Shown one piece after another: positions 43,200-52,559 of a stretch of DNA of 64,000 bases. The DNA is from Candidatus Sumerlaeota bacterium (lineage in GTDB: Bacteria > Sumerlaeota > Sumerlaeia > Sumerlaeales > Sumerlaeaceae), in contig JADFCV010000010.1 in assembly GCA_017161655.1 (NCBI GenBank), forward strand, positions 19,557 through 83,556. The letters are read 5' to 3'. The notes beneath the pieces are model-generated. The model was given only the letters and a program-made list of their open reading frames with translations. It was not told the origin of the DNA and searched no databases. Numbering within the stretch: position 1 is the stretch's first letter; every line of letters begins with the position of its first letter. The translations under genes were made by a program, and so were the position numbers.

Positions 43200-44612
43200 T
43201 CAGAGGATGAACTTGCTCAGATCCTGGTTCTTCAAGATATCCTGGAGCCTCGTTTTGACGTAGTCCCGATCGATGACAACGTGCTTGGGGCCGTTTGGCT
43301 CACCCGCTTCGAAAAGAACGTCCTCCAGGACTTTTTCCATAACTGTATGCAGCCGGCGGGCGCCGATGTTCTCCGCCTGTTCGTTCACGAAGGCAGCGGC
43401 CTGAGCAATTTCATCAATGCCATCCTCGGTGAATTCCAGTTCGACTCCTTCTGTGGCCAGGAGAGCGGTGTACTGACGCGTGAGCGCGTTCTGAGGCTCC
43501 CGCAGGATGCGCTTAAAATCTTCCACTCCTAATGGGCTTAACTCGCAGCGCAGTGGGAAACGTCCCTGCAGCTCAGGGATGAGATCACTTGGTTTGCTGA
43601 TATGAAAGGCCCCTGCCGCAATGAAAAGAATATGGTCAGTGCGCACGGGTCCATATTTCGTGTTCACCACACATCCCTCGACGATGGGGAGAATGTCGCG
43701 CTGCACCCCCTCGCGTGAGACATCCGGACCATGAGTCGAAGAACGCCCGGCAATCTTATCAATTTCGTCGATGAAGATGATGCCGCTTTCCTGGGCTCGC
43801 TCGAGTGCCTCACGTGTGATCTTGTCCATATCAATGAGCGAGTCGAGAGCCTCTTGTGTGAGAATTTCCCGTGCTTCCTCCACGCGCACTCTTGTACGTT
43901 TTTCGCGCGGGGGGAAAAGCTTCTCGAACATGTTGCGGAACTCGCTGCCAAGGTCATCGAAGCTTCCCGACATTCCCCCTAATGGGCCAAGAACCTGCAC
44001 TTCCGGACTATGCTTCACTTCAATTTCGATTTCTCGGTCGTCAAGTTTTCCGGCTCGTAGCCGTTCACGCATCTTTTCTCGATTCTTCAGCCACTGCTGT
44101 TCTCGCGTCAGCTCTGTCCCCTCAACGGCCGGAGGAATGTCATAATAGGATTCGGGCTTCCCATCCACGATGCGAGTTTGGCGTGTGACCCCAGGGGGCG
44201 GAGGTAAAAGAATATCCAGGATGCGCTCTTCAGCTATCTGTTGGGCCCGCTCGAGGACCTCAGCACTTTTCTCGGCGCGAACAAGGCTGATAGCATTCTC
44301 CACGAGATCGCGAACCATGCTTTCGACGTCGCGTCCCACATAACCAACTTCGGTGTACTTTGTAGCTTCCACTTTGATCATCGGGGCATTGGCCAGTTTT
44401 GCCAGTCGCCGGGCTATCTCCGTCTTCCCGACTCCTGTGGGGCCAACCATGATGATGTTCTTCGGGCTGATTTCATCTCGCAGCTCTGGAGGGAGTTTCC
44501 GTCGTCGTGCGCGATTACGCAAAGCGATGGCAACCATGCGCTTCGCCTGGGCCTGGCCGACAATAAAACGGTCGAGTTCTGCGACAATCTGACGTGGAGT
44601 GAGTTCGTCCAT
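43200..44612 (-). CDS. hslU: HslU ATPase
   Basis: HslU (ClpY) is the AAA+ unfoldase of the HslUV protease. Start at ATG 44612 ([20 protein letters not shown]), after AGAGGA; the frame extends upstream but is not coding in appearance. [18 protein letters not shown] is Walker [11 protein letters not shown] the pore loop [18 protein letters not shown]alker B. The intermediate (I) domain spans ~110-250. C-terminal [21 protein letters not shown] is the sensor-2 region and the tail LSKFIL fits HslV docking. hslV is not adjacent. It is the last gene of a minus-strand run that begins with gspE. Confidence 0.96.
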   Translation of the reverse strand: MDELTPRQIVAELDRFIVGQAQAKRMVAIALRNRARRRKLPPELRDEISPKNIIMVGPTGVGKTEIARRLAKLANAPMIKVEATKYTEVGYVGRDVESMVRDLVENAISLVRAEKSAEVLERAQQIAEERILDILLPPPPGVTRQTRIVDGKPESYYDIPPAVEGTELTREQQWLKNREKMRERLRAGKLDDREIEIEVKHSPEVQVLGPLGGMSGSFDDLGSEFRNMFEKLFPPREKRTRVRVEEAREILTQEALDSLIDMDKITREALERAQESGIIFIDEIDKIAGRSSTHGPDVSREGVQRDILPIVEGCVVNTKYGPVRTDHILFIAAGAFHISKPSDLIPELQGRFPLRCELSPLGVEDFKRILREPQNALTRQYTALLATEGVELEFTEDGIDEIAQAAAFVNEQAENIGARRLHTVMEKVLEDVLFEAGEPNGPKHVVIDRDYVKTRLQDILKNQDLSKFIL

Positions 44613-44697
44613 AGTTCCTCTTTGTAATGACGACAAGGATCGAAGAGTTTTCCCGACCTTAGGCGGGATCATAAGTCTTTTGGTACACGTTGATGAT

Positions 44698-45414
44698 TTA
44701 TTTTGCGTGCAGCAGTTGCTGATATTTGCGAGCAAACTTCATTGCTCGACTCTCGATGTTCCCATAAACCGATTTGAAATTATCGTGTCCCCGATACGAC
44801 TGAGAAAAATCCACCTGACCAGTCTTAACATCGTAAACGGTGACGTTAAACGAGGTCACACTTGCGAATGGGCCAAACGTTCGATTCTTGCGCAGTTCCG
44901 CGTCGCAAATTCGTCCCACCACGACTTTCTCAACGCCCAGCTCACGGCCAATCGCGAGGGGATCAAGCCGGTCGAGACTGGCGGCGGCCGCTTTGTCATC
45001 GAGCTTAAGTTTCTTCGCTATCTTCTGCTTTTTCTCTGCGTACAACACCCGGAGATCCTGACGCGAATAAACATCCAGTTCGGGCAGCTTGCGCAACTCT
45101 TCATCAAAGATGTCTGCGGCGATGCGTCCAATGTTCGCATTGTAGTAAACATCATTTGAGCCAAACCACCACCCCCGCACGTCTTTCTCAGTCTCCACCG
45201 GTTTTTCCGATCGGACGAGACGCCGGCGCTCATCTCGCCGTTCTACAACACGAGGTGCGACACTGAAATCCAAAACCGCTATTTTGATTTTCTCTTTTGG
45301 CGCTTCAGGTTTGCTCCGTTTGAAACCGAAAGAAGGCCACGCACTCGCAATGGAGGCTAGGGCGAGGCACGAAGCAACAGCCACCATGAATGAGATTCGT
45401 CTGGTCAACTCCAT
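44698..45414 (-). CDS. CsgG/LpoB-like exported protein
   Basis: 238 residues with a signal peptide ([19 protein letters not shown]). The mature part begins [13 protein letters not shown], then [21 protein letters not shown], and later [16 protein letters not shown] and [20 protein letters not shown]. The order of an initial VLDF strand, an RQxL helix, then VVVGRI and a YD-KTG strand matches the CsgG/LpoB/GNA1162 fold that binds in the periplasm or outer membrane. There is no lipobox. It lies 78 bp downstream of the secretin gene on the same strand, so it could be a secretin-associated factor; this is inference. Confidence 0.7.
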   Translation of the reverse strand: MELTRRISFMVAVASCLALASIASAWPSFGFKRSKPEAPKEKIKIAVLDFSVAPRVVERRDERRRLVRSEKPVETEKDVRGWWFGSNDVYYNANIGRIAADIFDEELRKLPELDVYSRQDLRVLYAEKKQKIAKKLKLDDKAAAASLDRLDPLAIGRELGVEKVVVGRICDAELRKNRTFGPFASVTSFNVTVYDVKTGQVDFSQSYRGHDNFKSVYGNIESRAMKFARKYQQLLHAK

Positions 45415-45492
45415 CGCTCCTTTTTGTCGGTTCCTTCTTAAATCTTTAGCTCACATAGTTCCGATGACGGAAGTCAAAACGTGCCTTTATTC

Positions 45493-48312
45493 TCAGTAGC
45501 GTGTTTCGCTGCGGGGAGGAGTGACTCGCCCGTTCTGCCGCCACGGAGGCGGGGTTGCTAGGCCACCGGTTGTTCCACCCGGCCGTGGCGTCCACTGAAC
45601 TCTACCAGGTCCCCCGACACGTTGAGGCTGTTGCCCCCCTGAGGGAGGAGTGCCAGAGAAACCGCGCTGAACGCCTGATCCCGGAACTGCAGCGGCAGTT
45701 GGAGTGGGCGCTTGCGTGGCGGCCGTTCCCCCTGTCAATGCGCCGCTCGGGCCGGTAATTCGCGCCATGAGTGCTTCGGCACCTGTAGTTGCCGTTTCTG
45801 TTATGGCGATGCGTTTCACCTCTTGCATTTGGGCTGGAGGCATCTCCGTCTCGTCGAGCTTGGTACCCATTTGTTTCTCAGTAGAAGGCGCTTCCGGTGC
45901 CGAAGTTTCCGTTTCCGTTTCAATGTTCTGCGGAATGGATTTTTCGGTGGCTGCCGATGTTACCCCACGCCGCGTTCTCCCGGGAATACCTACTGGCTCG
46001 ATCGGTGCCAGCCAGGTGTCGCTTTCCGTTGGCGACACGGTTGGTTCCTCCGCCGCGGCCATCTCATCGGCTGAGGTCACTATGCGTCCCTTGTATTTGA
46101 GGGTTTCTGTTGGCTTATCAGAAATGATCGTGGGGGTAAGGAAAATGAGCAACATTTGCCGGCCGTTCTGTTCAGCAGGTCTGTCGTATTTGCCAAACAG
46201 CAGAGGTCCGACAACGGGGAGTTTCACAAGTCCCGGAACGCCGCTTCGGCTTTCGTTCCTATCCTGGCGCACAAGGCCCCCGATGACGCGGGTCTCACCG
46301 CTGGGAATCATCAATGTGGACTGAATTTCCTGATTTTTGGTGCCGACAGCGTCGAATTTGCGGTCGTTAAAGATACGCTGGGTCACAACGGCCGAGTCGT
46401 TGCTGATTTCCACTTCCATCTCAATCAACCCGTTGTTGTAGATGGTCGGCCGAATGTTAAGGTCCAAACCCACATTGATGAGGTTCTGCTGTGGCAGTTC
46501 CGTGGCAGTGAAACCCGTGGTGTCACTTCGCACGTTCTGCGTGTAGACGCCGCCCGTAAAGAAGGGGACCTTCTCACCCACGCTAAACGCGACCTCTTTC
46601 TGATTCTTTACGATTGCCCGCGGCTGTTGCAGGATGCGGGTGCGCGAATCGCTCAGTGCAGCTTTCAGCGCAATGTAAGCATGACGCGAGAGATATTGCG
46701 CACTGATACCCCCGCCGCCAACTGAGACAATGGGGAATTCCTTTCGGAAATCCAAAAACCCGAGTGTTTCTTTGTCGAGGGTTCCACTCCCCACAGGAAC
46801 GGTGCCCCCTTGAACGTTTCCACCAGTAGACCCAGACCCAGATCCAGAACCTGAGCCTGATCCAGAGCTGGACCCAGAGCCGCTCGACGAAGTGCTTCGT
46901 CCCGTCAATCCGTCAATGACGCTCGAGAACAAATCCCCGCTCACGGTCCAGTCCATACCGTAATTCAGACCTTCGCGGAATGCCGTTTCGATGATCTCCG
47001 CCTGAATCAAAACCTGCTTGGCCGGCTGATCAAAAGCTTGAAGGATTTTCTCGATTTTTTCGTGCACTTCCGGCACGTCTTCGACAATCAACTTCCCCGA
47101 CTGTATGTTAATTTTATAATAAGCGTTCGGGGTGAGAACTTCTGAAATAGCATCTTCGAGGTCCTGACGGTCCTGGCCCTCGAAACCGATATTGTTAAGG
47201 TCATACACGCGCATTTCCGGACCAATATCCAGTGTCTCAACGAGCAGCTCCATCTGCCTGATAATGTCGAGCCGATCGCGGACAATGATCTGGTGGGTCC
47301 GTTCATCCACTTCTGGCTGCGGCGCCGCAGGGCTCTTCATGTTTGCCAGCTTCTCTGCTATAGCGTTGACGTCCGCGTGCGCGATGTAGAACACCCGCGT
47401 AACAAACTTCACATCAATTTGCTCGATGAGCCGCTGTACCAGCTCGAGCACGTAGGGCAGGTCCGTGACGATAACTTTGTTCGAGCGTGGATCAAAGCTA
47501 GCCGTACCTATGTTCGGCGTCAACACTCCCTGAATTGCTTTGTAAGCCTCCTCGGCCGTAATCTCTCGCGGAACGAAAACCTTTTGCCTGACCTGCTTGG
47601 GGAGGACTTCTGCACGGAACGACTCTTGGTCCCAGATTTCAAAAGTGTCCGAACGCCCTTCCGCCGGATACCAGAGCCAGTTTGGTTTCTGGTTCACGAT
47701 AATGTCGAGAACGCGCTCGAGGGGCATGTCGCGCGCGATGATGGTGACTTTTTGTCCGACCGTTTTTCCCCGAGCCACAACATTCTTGCCACTTTTGCGA
47801 GAAAGTTCTGCTACCACCCGTTCGATCGGGGCTTCGTTAAACACCAGGGAGATTTTGTTCCCTCCACCCGCGGAAGGCGATGCACCGGTGGCTGGCGTTT
47901 CCACGGGGAGTGGGGCGCTGCTGCCCTCCGCGGGCGGAGCAAAACTCGAGGGGGACGTTGAAGGCGAGCCGGCAGTTTCCGGCGCGCCGACCGGCTGGGG
48001 TTGAGTTCCAACGACTTCCGCCGGTTGGAAATTGGCCGTAACAGCGCCGGTTGAAACCGGTGCAGGTGTTGGCACCTGGTTGACTGGCGACACCGTTTCA
48101 CCTGGCGCATTGCCCGCATCCGGCCGGTCACCCGTGTTGTCTTCCTCCGGTGCAGCCACTGTCCACGCAAGAGCCACGGTGAGACACGCTGCCAAAACAA
48201 AGCTTTTGAAACTCTTTTCCACAGGACTTCCTATTCTCGAATGATCGAACGTCCGTTTGCTTCGCAAGACACAGCTCCAAAGTCTAGGTTTTTTCCGTCC
48301 CATGTGTCTCAT
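45493..48312 (-). CDS. gspD: Secretin (GspD/PilQ)
   Basis: Outer-membrane channel of the secretion/pilus system. A signal-like stretch is KSFVLAACLTVALAWTVAA. Repeated N domains follow: ISLVFNEAPIERVVAELSRK, VFVPREITAEEAYKAIQGVL, VFYIAHADVNAIAEKLANM. The secretin core has VPFFTGGVYTQN and the signature GVPGLVKLPVVGPLLFGKYD. A Ser/Gly-rich insert interrupts the core near 46810-46900, and ~180 residues of Pro/Thr/Gly-rich tail follow. Start is uncertain: ATG 48312 (AAAAGG six bases upstream) or GTG 48222, which would leave a shorter signal region with AGGA upstream. Symbol gspD is used in the broad sense. Confidence 0.92.
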   Translation of the reverse strand: MRHMGRKKPRLWSCVLRSKRTFDHSRIGSPVEKSFKSFVLAACLTVALAWTVAAPEEDNTGDRPDAGNAPGETVSPVNQVPTPAPVSTGAVTANFQPAEVVGTQPQPVGAPETAGSPSTSPSSFAPPAEGSSAPLPVETPATGASPSAGGGNKISLVFNEAPIERVVAELSRKSGKNVVARGKTVGQKVTIIARDMPLERVLDIIVNQKPNWLWYPAEGRSDTFEIWDQESFRAEVLPKQVRQKVFVPREITAEEAYKAIQGVLTPNIGTASFDPRSNKVIVTDLPYVLELVQRLIEQIDVKFVTRVFYIAHADVNAIAEKLANMKSPAAPQPEVDERTHQIIVRDRLDIIRQMELLVETLDIGPEMRVYDLNNIGFEGQDRQDLEDAISEVLTPNAYYKINIQSGKLIVEDVPEVHEKIEKILQAFDQPAKQVLIQAEIIETAFREGLNYGMDWTVSGDLFSSVIDGLTGRSTSSSGSGSSSGSGSGSGSGSGSTGGNVQGGTVPVGSGTLDKETLGFLDFRKEFPIVSVGGGGISAQYLSRHAYIALKAALSDSRTRILQQPRAIVKNQKEVAFSVGEKVPFFTGGVYTQNVRSDTTGFTATELPQQNLINVGLDLNIRPTIYNNGLIEMEVEISNDSAVVTQRIFNDRKFDAVGTKNQEIQSTLMIPSGETRVIGGLVRQDRNESRSGVPGLVKLPVVGPLLFGKYDRPAEQNGRQMLLIFLTPTIISDKPTETLKYKGRIVTSADEMAAAEEPTVSPTESDTWLAPIEPVGIPGRTRRGVTSAATEKSIPQNIETETETSAPEAPSTEKQMGTKLDETEMPPAQMQEVKRIAITETATTGAEALMARITGPSGALTGGTAATQAPTPTAAAVPGSGVQRGFSGTPPSGGQQPQRVGGPGRVQWTPRPGGTTGGLATPPPWRQNGRVTPPRSETRY

Positions 48313-48334
48313 GGCTAACCTTTTTTGCCGTTTT

Positions 48335-48889
48335 TCATTGAGGGGCACCTGCAGCCTCTTCGAACATCCGCAAAATCTTCTGGTCGGGAATCCCCTCAAT
48401 CCCAATGGTCACTGAGGGATTGTCCGACGCAGCATCCACCCGCTTGAGGATGGCATTCTTGAACACGCCGCGTTCCACCTCCACTGGCATGCTCTGGCCA
48501 ATGCGCAAAGTAAACACAGCATGCTCGGGATCCGACTGTGTTTTCGAGCGATCCTCAAACGTTGCTTCGCCCACGTCCACACTCATAAGTTTCCACGACG
48601 CAAAAATGGCGTTCACGTCTGGCGTCCGTGTGGGTGTGGGCGTCGGTGGGGGAGGTGTGGGTGTCGGTGTCAGTAGCGCCTGAAAAATCGGCTTTTCCCC
48701 GAAGTTCGGATATTTTTGTTGTGCCATCTGCGGATCGTAAGTCGTCTCCGATGGCGGTGGCGTCGCAAGCTTCGCTGCCGGTGGGATGTCCACCGACACC
48801 TCTTCCTCATGGTTCTCCAACGTGAGCAGCGCGAGAGCCACAATCAGCGTGAGCAAAAACAAATTCAGAAGAATCTCTTGCCGATTCAT
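48335..48889 (-). CDS. PilP/GspC-like bitopic protein
   Basis: From ATG 48889, coupled by ATGA to pilO (48886-48889), the protein begins MNRQEILLNLFLLTLIVALALLTLE, a single transmembrane helix. A Pro/Thr-rich linker (PTPTPPPPTPTPTRTPD) joins it to a ~95-residue C-terminal domain with AVFTLRIGQSMPVEVERGVF and PSVTIGIEGIPDQKILRMF, in a beta-rich, HR-domain-like pattern. PilP links PilO to the secretin; GspC does the same in T2SS. I cannot decide between them. The frame runs open to 48988, but that part overlaps pilO. Confidence 0.72.
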   Translation of the reverse strand: MNRQEILLNLFLLTLIVALALLTLENHEEEVSVDIPPAAKLATPPPSETTYDPQMAQQKYPNFGEKPIFQALLTPTPTPPPPTPTPTRTPDVNAIFASWKLMSVDVGEATFEDRSKTQSDPEHAVFTLRIGQSMPVEVERGVFKNAILKRVDAASDNPSVTIGIEGIPDQKILRMFEEAAGAPQ

Positions 48890-49509
48890 AAACGGCGACC
48901 TCCAAGGCGTCGCGCCCCCGGTCGGCGAGGCCCCACCGTCTCCGGCTGTTCCTCCACCTTCACGATGCGCGCTAACGTCAACTGACATTGAAGCTCAGGT
49001 GAATCCACTCCTTTGCTATGCGTCAGAACAATGGATTTGATGAGGAAACCTTTTTGATCGAATCCCTTGAGAAGCTGAGCAATTTTGGGCAGTTCACCGG
49101 TGATGTTCATTGCGAGCGTCAGAAATTCGTATTCTGTCACCCCTTTGATTTCCTCGTGTTGCACGGGTTCAATAACGCGACGTTCTCCCGGAAGAATGGC
49201 CTCGGCCGCTGCGTCAACGTCCTCCGAAAACGAGTGCTCGGGATCTTTTCCCGGTTCCTCTTTGGGGAACTGCGCCTCAATCCGCCGATAGCCTTCCTCA
49301 ATGCTCTTAGCCTGCTGCAGAAGCTGAACGTTTTTCTGGAACGCGCCTAACTCCTTGTCCAGCTCCTCCTGCCTCGCCATGTAAGCTGTATAAAGCGGCT
49401 CGATACCCATAAGGTAAAGCGCTGTGCCCGCCGCGATTGCAGCCGTTGCGTAAAGAATCTTTCGTTCGCGTTTACTCAGTGCCACTATCCGTTTCCTCCG
49501 CACTGGCAT
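48886..49509 (-). CDS. PilO/GspM-like inner-membrane protein
   Basis: 207 residues: basic N terminus, one helix (ILYATAAIAAGTALYLMGI), then a coiled coil (MARQEELDKELGAFQKNVQLLQ) and a ferredoxin-like alpha/beta domain with YEFLTLAMNITGELPKIAQLLKGF and FLIKSIVLTHSKG. This layout fits PilO or GspM. The N terminus overlaps the end of the PilM-PilN gene by up to 38 bp (start could be GTG 49485). PilO forms a periplasmic heterodimer with PilN; here the partner is fused to PilM. Confidence 0.85.
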   Translation of the reverse strand: MPVRRKRIVALSKRERKILYATAAIAAGTALYLMGIEPLYTAYMARQEELDKELGAFQKNVQLLQQAKSIEEGYRRIEAQFPKEEPGKDPEHSFSEDVDAAAEAILPGERRVIEPVQHEEIKGVTEYEFLTLAMNITGELPKIAQLLKGFDQKGFLIKSIVLTHSKGVDSPELQCQLTLARIVKVEEQPETVGPRRPGARRLGGRRL

Positions 49510-51208
49510 TGCTCTGGCTTTTGCCGGCTCTTTGTCTGTCTGTCGTGGAGGTGCGTTTCGGGAAAGTGCAGGTCATCTGGAACTGGAGTACGGGGTCGGG
49601 CCTATTCGGAAGCCGTACTGGTTTGTTGCTTCCCTGGTCTTGCACGACGCTTTCGAAAATCCCCGTTTTCTTGAGCTCGGCTTCGAGCCTGTTAATGTCC
49701 GCGATGGTTTTCGCGTGGCCTTCCAGCTTCACTGCTTCATCTTTCCGATACTCGAAGCGGGTAAGCGTCACCCGGTCAGGAATAAAATCAAAGGAACTTA
49801 TGCGCTCAATGATATCCAGTGCGCCGTGCTTGTCCTGAATGTAGCGCCGAATAATCTCGAGCTTCTTCTTCTTGCTTTCGAGATCTTCGACGCGCGTTTT
49901 CATTTCCTTGTTCTTCCGCTGATAGAGCTCCAGCAGCTCTGTTTGGCGTGCGAACAAGTCCCACACGTAAACGTAGCCCAGTACCAGCGCGACTGCTGCA
50001 AGAATGCCTGTTGTAAGGTAGGACTGACGCCGGCGTTTCGTCTCTTGCTCCGCGATGTATTCCGGCGGAACGAGATTGATGAGCACACTTGCTGGCGTTG
50101 TTGGGGCCAGGGCCCCCAGGACTGCCGCGTAGATGACCCCTAGTCGTTCAGCATCCTGGGCCAAATTCTGCGCAAAGTCGAAGGCTTCTCGTGGGGAAAA
50201 AGCTTTCGCTTCGACGCCGAAGTTCACGTGGAAAAAACGATCGAGGTTTCGGAGCAAAGCCCCTTCACCAGTGAATTGGATTTCTGTGATTGGGGGACAA
50301 TTGAACTCACGCCGCGCAAACTCGTAGGTGCGCCGCATCTCTTTCAGAAGCTGCACAAGCCATTTTGCCACAGGTGAGGCGCCAGATGTTTCGCCTCCCG
50401 GCAGAGAGCCTTCTCCTGTTGCGGCGTCGAGGACAAGCGTTCCGGAAGCGCTCATGTCCCCTTGACTATCGGGCCAGGCTGAAGTCTCCCGACGCAATTC
50501 CTGCGTGTCGAGGACGTCTATCTCGTGCAATTTCTCGAGAGACAATTCCCGCCCCTGAGCAGCGTAGTCTGCAAGGAGTCGGTTGATGCTCACCGATGTG
50601 CCGCGAGTGAAGCTCAGCACGCCATGGTGGACGATCGTGAGATCTGTGTAAGTACTGCCGATATTGAGCAGAGCGACAACTTTCTCTGCGAGCGCTTCCC
50701 CTCCGCTCGCTGCAAAGGCATTGTAAACGGAAAGGCTACTCACGCCAACCGACTCGACTGTTAAGCCTGCAGCCCGGCACACATCGATGTACTCCTGGGC
50801 AATTGGCCGATCGATCGCTGCCAAGAGAACCTGACTGCCTTCTACTCCAAGTTTGTTCAATATGTGATGGCTGACAATATGGCGTTCCGCGTTGAAAGGA
50901 ATGTGCCGCTCGGCCTCAAAGCGCGCCATCCCAGCAATCTCTTCGTCATTGGTACTGGGCAGCGTCACCATGCGAGCCATGACGAAATTCTTGGGAACGA
51001 TGACGTGGGCACGTCTCACCTTAATCTTGCGCGATGCCAGCGCCTCGCGCAGCAGCTTGCCCCGTTCTGCAACGCGCTGAGCTGCATCTTCATTTTTGGG
51101 CAGATTCAGGCGGAAAAGCTCGCGCACCAGCGGCTTACCCCGGCCGACTTCTCCGACCGCCACCTTACATTCCTGTTCCGAAAATTCGATCGCTAGTATA
51201 AGGGCCAT
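49472..51208 (-). CDS. PilM-PilN fusion (GspL-like)
   Basis: 578 residues. Residues 1-370 are a PilM/actin-like cytoplasmic domain: ALILAIEFSEQECKVAVGEV, VSSLSVYNAFAAS, VALLNIGSTYTDLTIVHHGV, EIQFTGEGALLRNLDRFF. Then ASVLINLVPPEYIAEQETK carries the INLLP-like motif of PilN's cytoplasmic tip that normally binds PilM, directly before a helix (residues ~397-419: LTTGILAAVALVLGYVYVWD). The periplasmic part has a coiled coil (ELLELYQRKNKEMKTRVEDLESKK in part) and a ferredoxin-like domain. GspL has the same order, so either name could be argued. A polar linker (residues ~240-275) is unusual. Confidence 0.87.
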   Translation of the reverse strand: MALILAIEFSEQECKVAVGEVGRGKPLVRELFRLNLPKNEDAAQRVAERGKLLREALASRKIKVRRAHVIVPKNFVMARMVTLPSTNDEEIAGMARFEAERHIPFNAERHIVSHHILNKLGVEGSQVLLAAIDRPIAQEYIDVCRAAGLTVESVGVSSLSVYNAFAASGGEALAEKVVALLNIGSTYTDLTIVHHGVLSFTRGTSVSINRLLADYAAQGRELSLEKLHEIDVLDTQELRRETSAWPDSQGDMSASGTLVLDAATGEGSLPGGETSGASPVAKWLVQLLKEMRRTYEFARREFNCPPITEIQFTGEGALLRNLDRFFHVNFGVEAKAFSPREAFDFAQNLAQDAERLGVIYAAVLGALAPTTPASVLINLVPPEYIAEQETKRRRQSYLTTGILAAVALVLGYVYVWDLFARQTELLELYQRKNKEMKTRVEDLESKKKKLEIIRRYIQDKHGALDIIERISSFDFIPDRVTLTRFEYRKDEAVKLEGHAKTIADINRLEAELKKTGIFESVVQDQGSNKPVRLPNRPDPVLQFQMTCTFPKRTSTTDRQRAGKSQSNASAEETDSGTE

Positions 51209-51230
51209 AATTCCCGCCTACGATCCGACG

Positions 51231-52559
51231 CTATTCAATCCACTGCAATACCCGAATTGCTGGAATTCGAATAAGATTGTCATCAATCTGATCGCCCGCT
51301 TCCCGGCTCTTGCCAAGTCGCCGACCTGCAAAGCCGCCTTTGCGTCGATCCGTTCCAATCTTGCCTTTGTTGCTAAGCAACCGCGCATCGTCCGGGTTAT
51401 ATGTGTCGAGATTGCGCGACACAAGGGCCTTCACCACGCGGGTCGTTCGTCCCACGCGTCCTATCCCTGTGATTAAAAAGGTTGAGGAACGAAACCCAAT
51501 TTGCACACCGAGGGCACCTGCCGCGCTTAGCTGAGCCATGGTCCCCGCGTTCAGGCCCGGAACTTTCGCCAAATCTGCAAGACTATGAAAAGCGTTATCG
51601 GGGTCTGGCCGCTTGCCACTTTCGGGGTCACCGCGATATTTGACAATGCTCTCTGCGGCTGCCTCCGCAGCTTCCAGATTCGTACAGTTGTTTGCAGCGT
51701 AGGCCAGGATGGTAAGAACTTCTAAACTTGCCGTGTTCAGGTTGATGCGACCATTTCCCCTTACGGTCACAATGTCGCGCAAAGGTTTCGGTTCCCGACG
51801 GTAGCGCGACGTTTTGCGCTGCAGCACTTTTTTCCCAGAAGCCAAGCGTTCGCGAGTCGCTCTCTCTGTGGCTTCTCGCTCTGAAGGATCGTACCCGTAA
51901 TAAAGTTCCGGCGTGATTCCGTAAACGTCCAGCAATTCGTCCGTCGTGAGGAAAGGTTCGTTTCGGCATTGATAAATCAACTCATCAGCAGTCGTCCCCG
52001 ATTTGATTCTCTGGCCAAGCAATGCGCTGTAATGCTCGTTTTCTTTTTCTCCTGGGGCGTTCGCGCAAATGTCATCGCGATCGCGCCAATCCACGATGGC
52101 CTGTGCGATGTCATCGCTGTCAGGAGGCTCATAGCCGTAGAATTCGAGGATCGCTTTGAGCACGCGTTGCGAGGCCACGTTTATGTTAATCTTACTTTCT
52201 TCGTCTTCGATTTCGACCTCGTAAGTCCCTTTGCCCAGCTTTACCTCCCGGTCCTTTTCGCGCCGATCCGGTTGCGCCCATACATCCGATAAAGCATCAA
52301 ACTGCTGATTCGGATTGTCGGCGAAGTCTATGAGCAGGTCGTTTTGAAGATGGGTCATTCCCATGGCCACTGCGCTCTTGGCCAAATGGTAGGCAATGAC
52401 TTGTTCTTTTTGAAGAAGTGCTAATTTCGCATTCACTTGCACGTCGAAAGCCAAGCTTGTGGCAATGATGCCAAGCACCACCACGATCCAGAGCGTCAGA
52501 ATGAGCACCGCTGCGCGTTCAGCCCGGGTGCGCACTTTGATTCTCGCAAGCGCAATCAT
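51231..52559 (-). CDS. gspK: Type II secretion protein K
   Basis: 442 residues. Basic leader, then ERAAVLILTLWIVVVLGIIA; like other GspK it has no +5 Glu. Helix-hairpin-helix style phrases: ESKININVASQRVLKAILEF and GRINLNTASLEVLTILAYAA, GspK-typical with the large SAM-like insert. GspK caps the pseudopilus tip with GspI and GspJ. The start overlaps gspJ by ATGA (52556-52559). Alternative start choices are limited because the leader is short. Confidence 0.92.
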   Translation of the reverse strand: MIALARIKVRTRAERAAVLILTLWIVVVLGIIATSLAFDVQVNAKLALLQKEQVIAYHLAKSAVAMGMTHLQNDLLIDFADNPNQQFDALSDVWAQPDRREKDREVKLGKGTYEVEIEDEESKININVASQRVLKAILEFYGYEPPDSDDIAQAIVDWRDRDDICANAPGEKENEHYSALLGQRIKSGTTADELIYQCRNEPFLTTDELLDVYGITPELYYGYDPSEREATERATRERLASGKKVLQRKTSRYRREPKPLRDIVTVRGNGRINLNTASLEVLTILAYAANNCTNLEAAEAAAESIVKYRGDPESGKRPDPDNAFHSLADLAKVPGLNAGTMAQLSAAGALGVQIGFRSSTFLITGIGRVGRTTRVVKALVSRNLDTYNPDDARLLSNKGKIGTDRRKGGFAGRRLGKSREAGDQIDDNLIRIPAIRVLQWIE

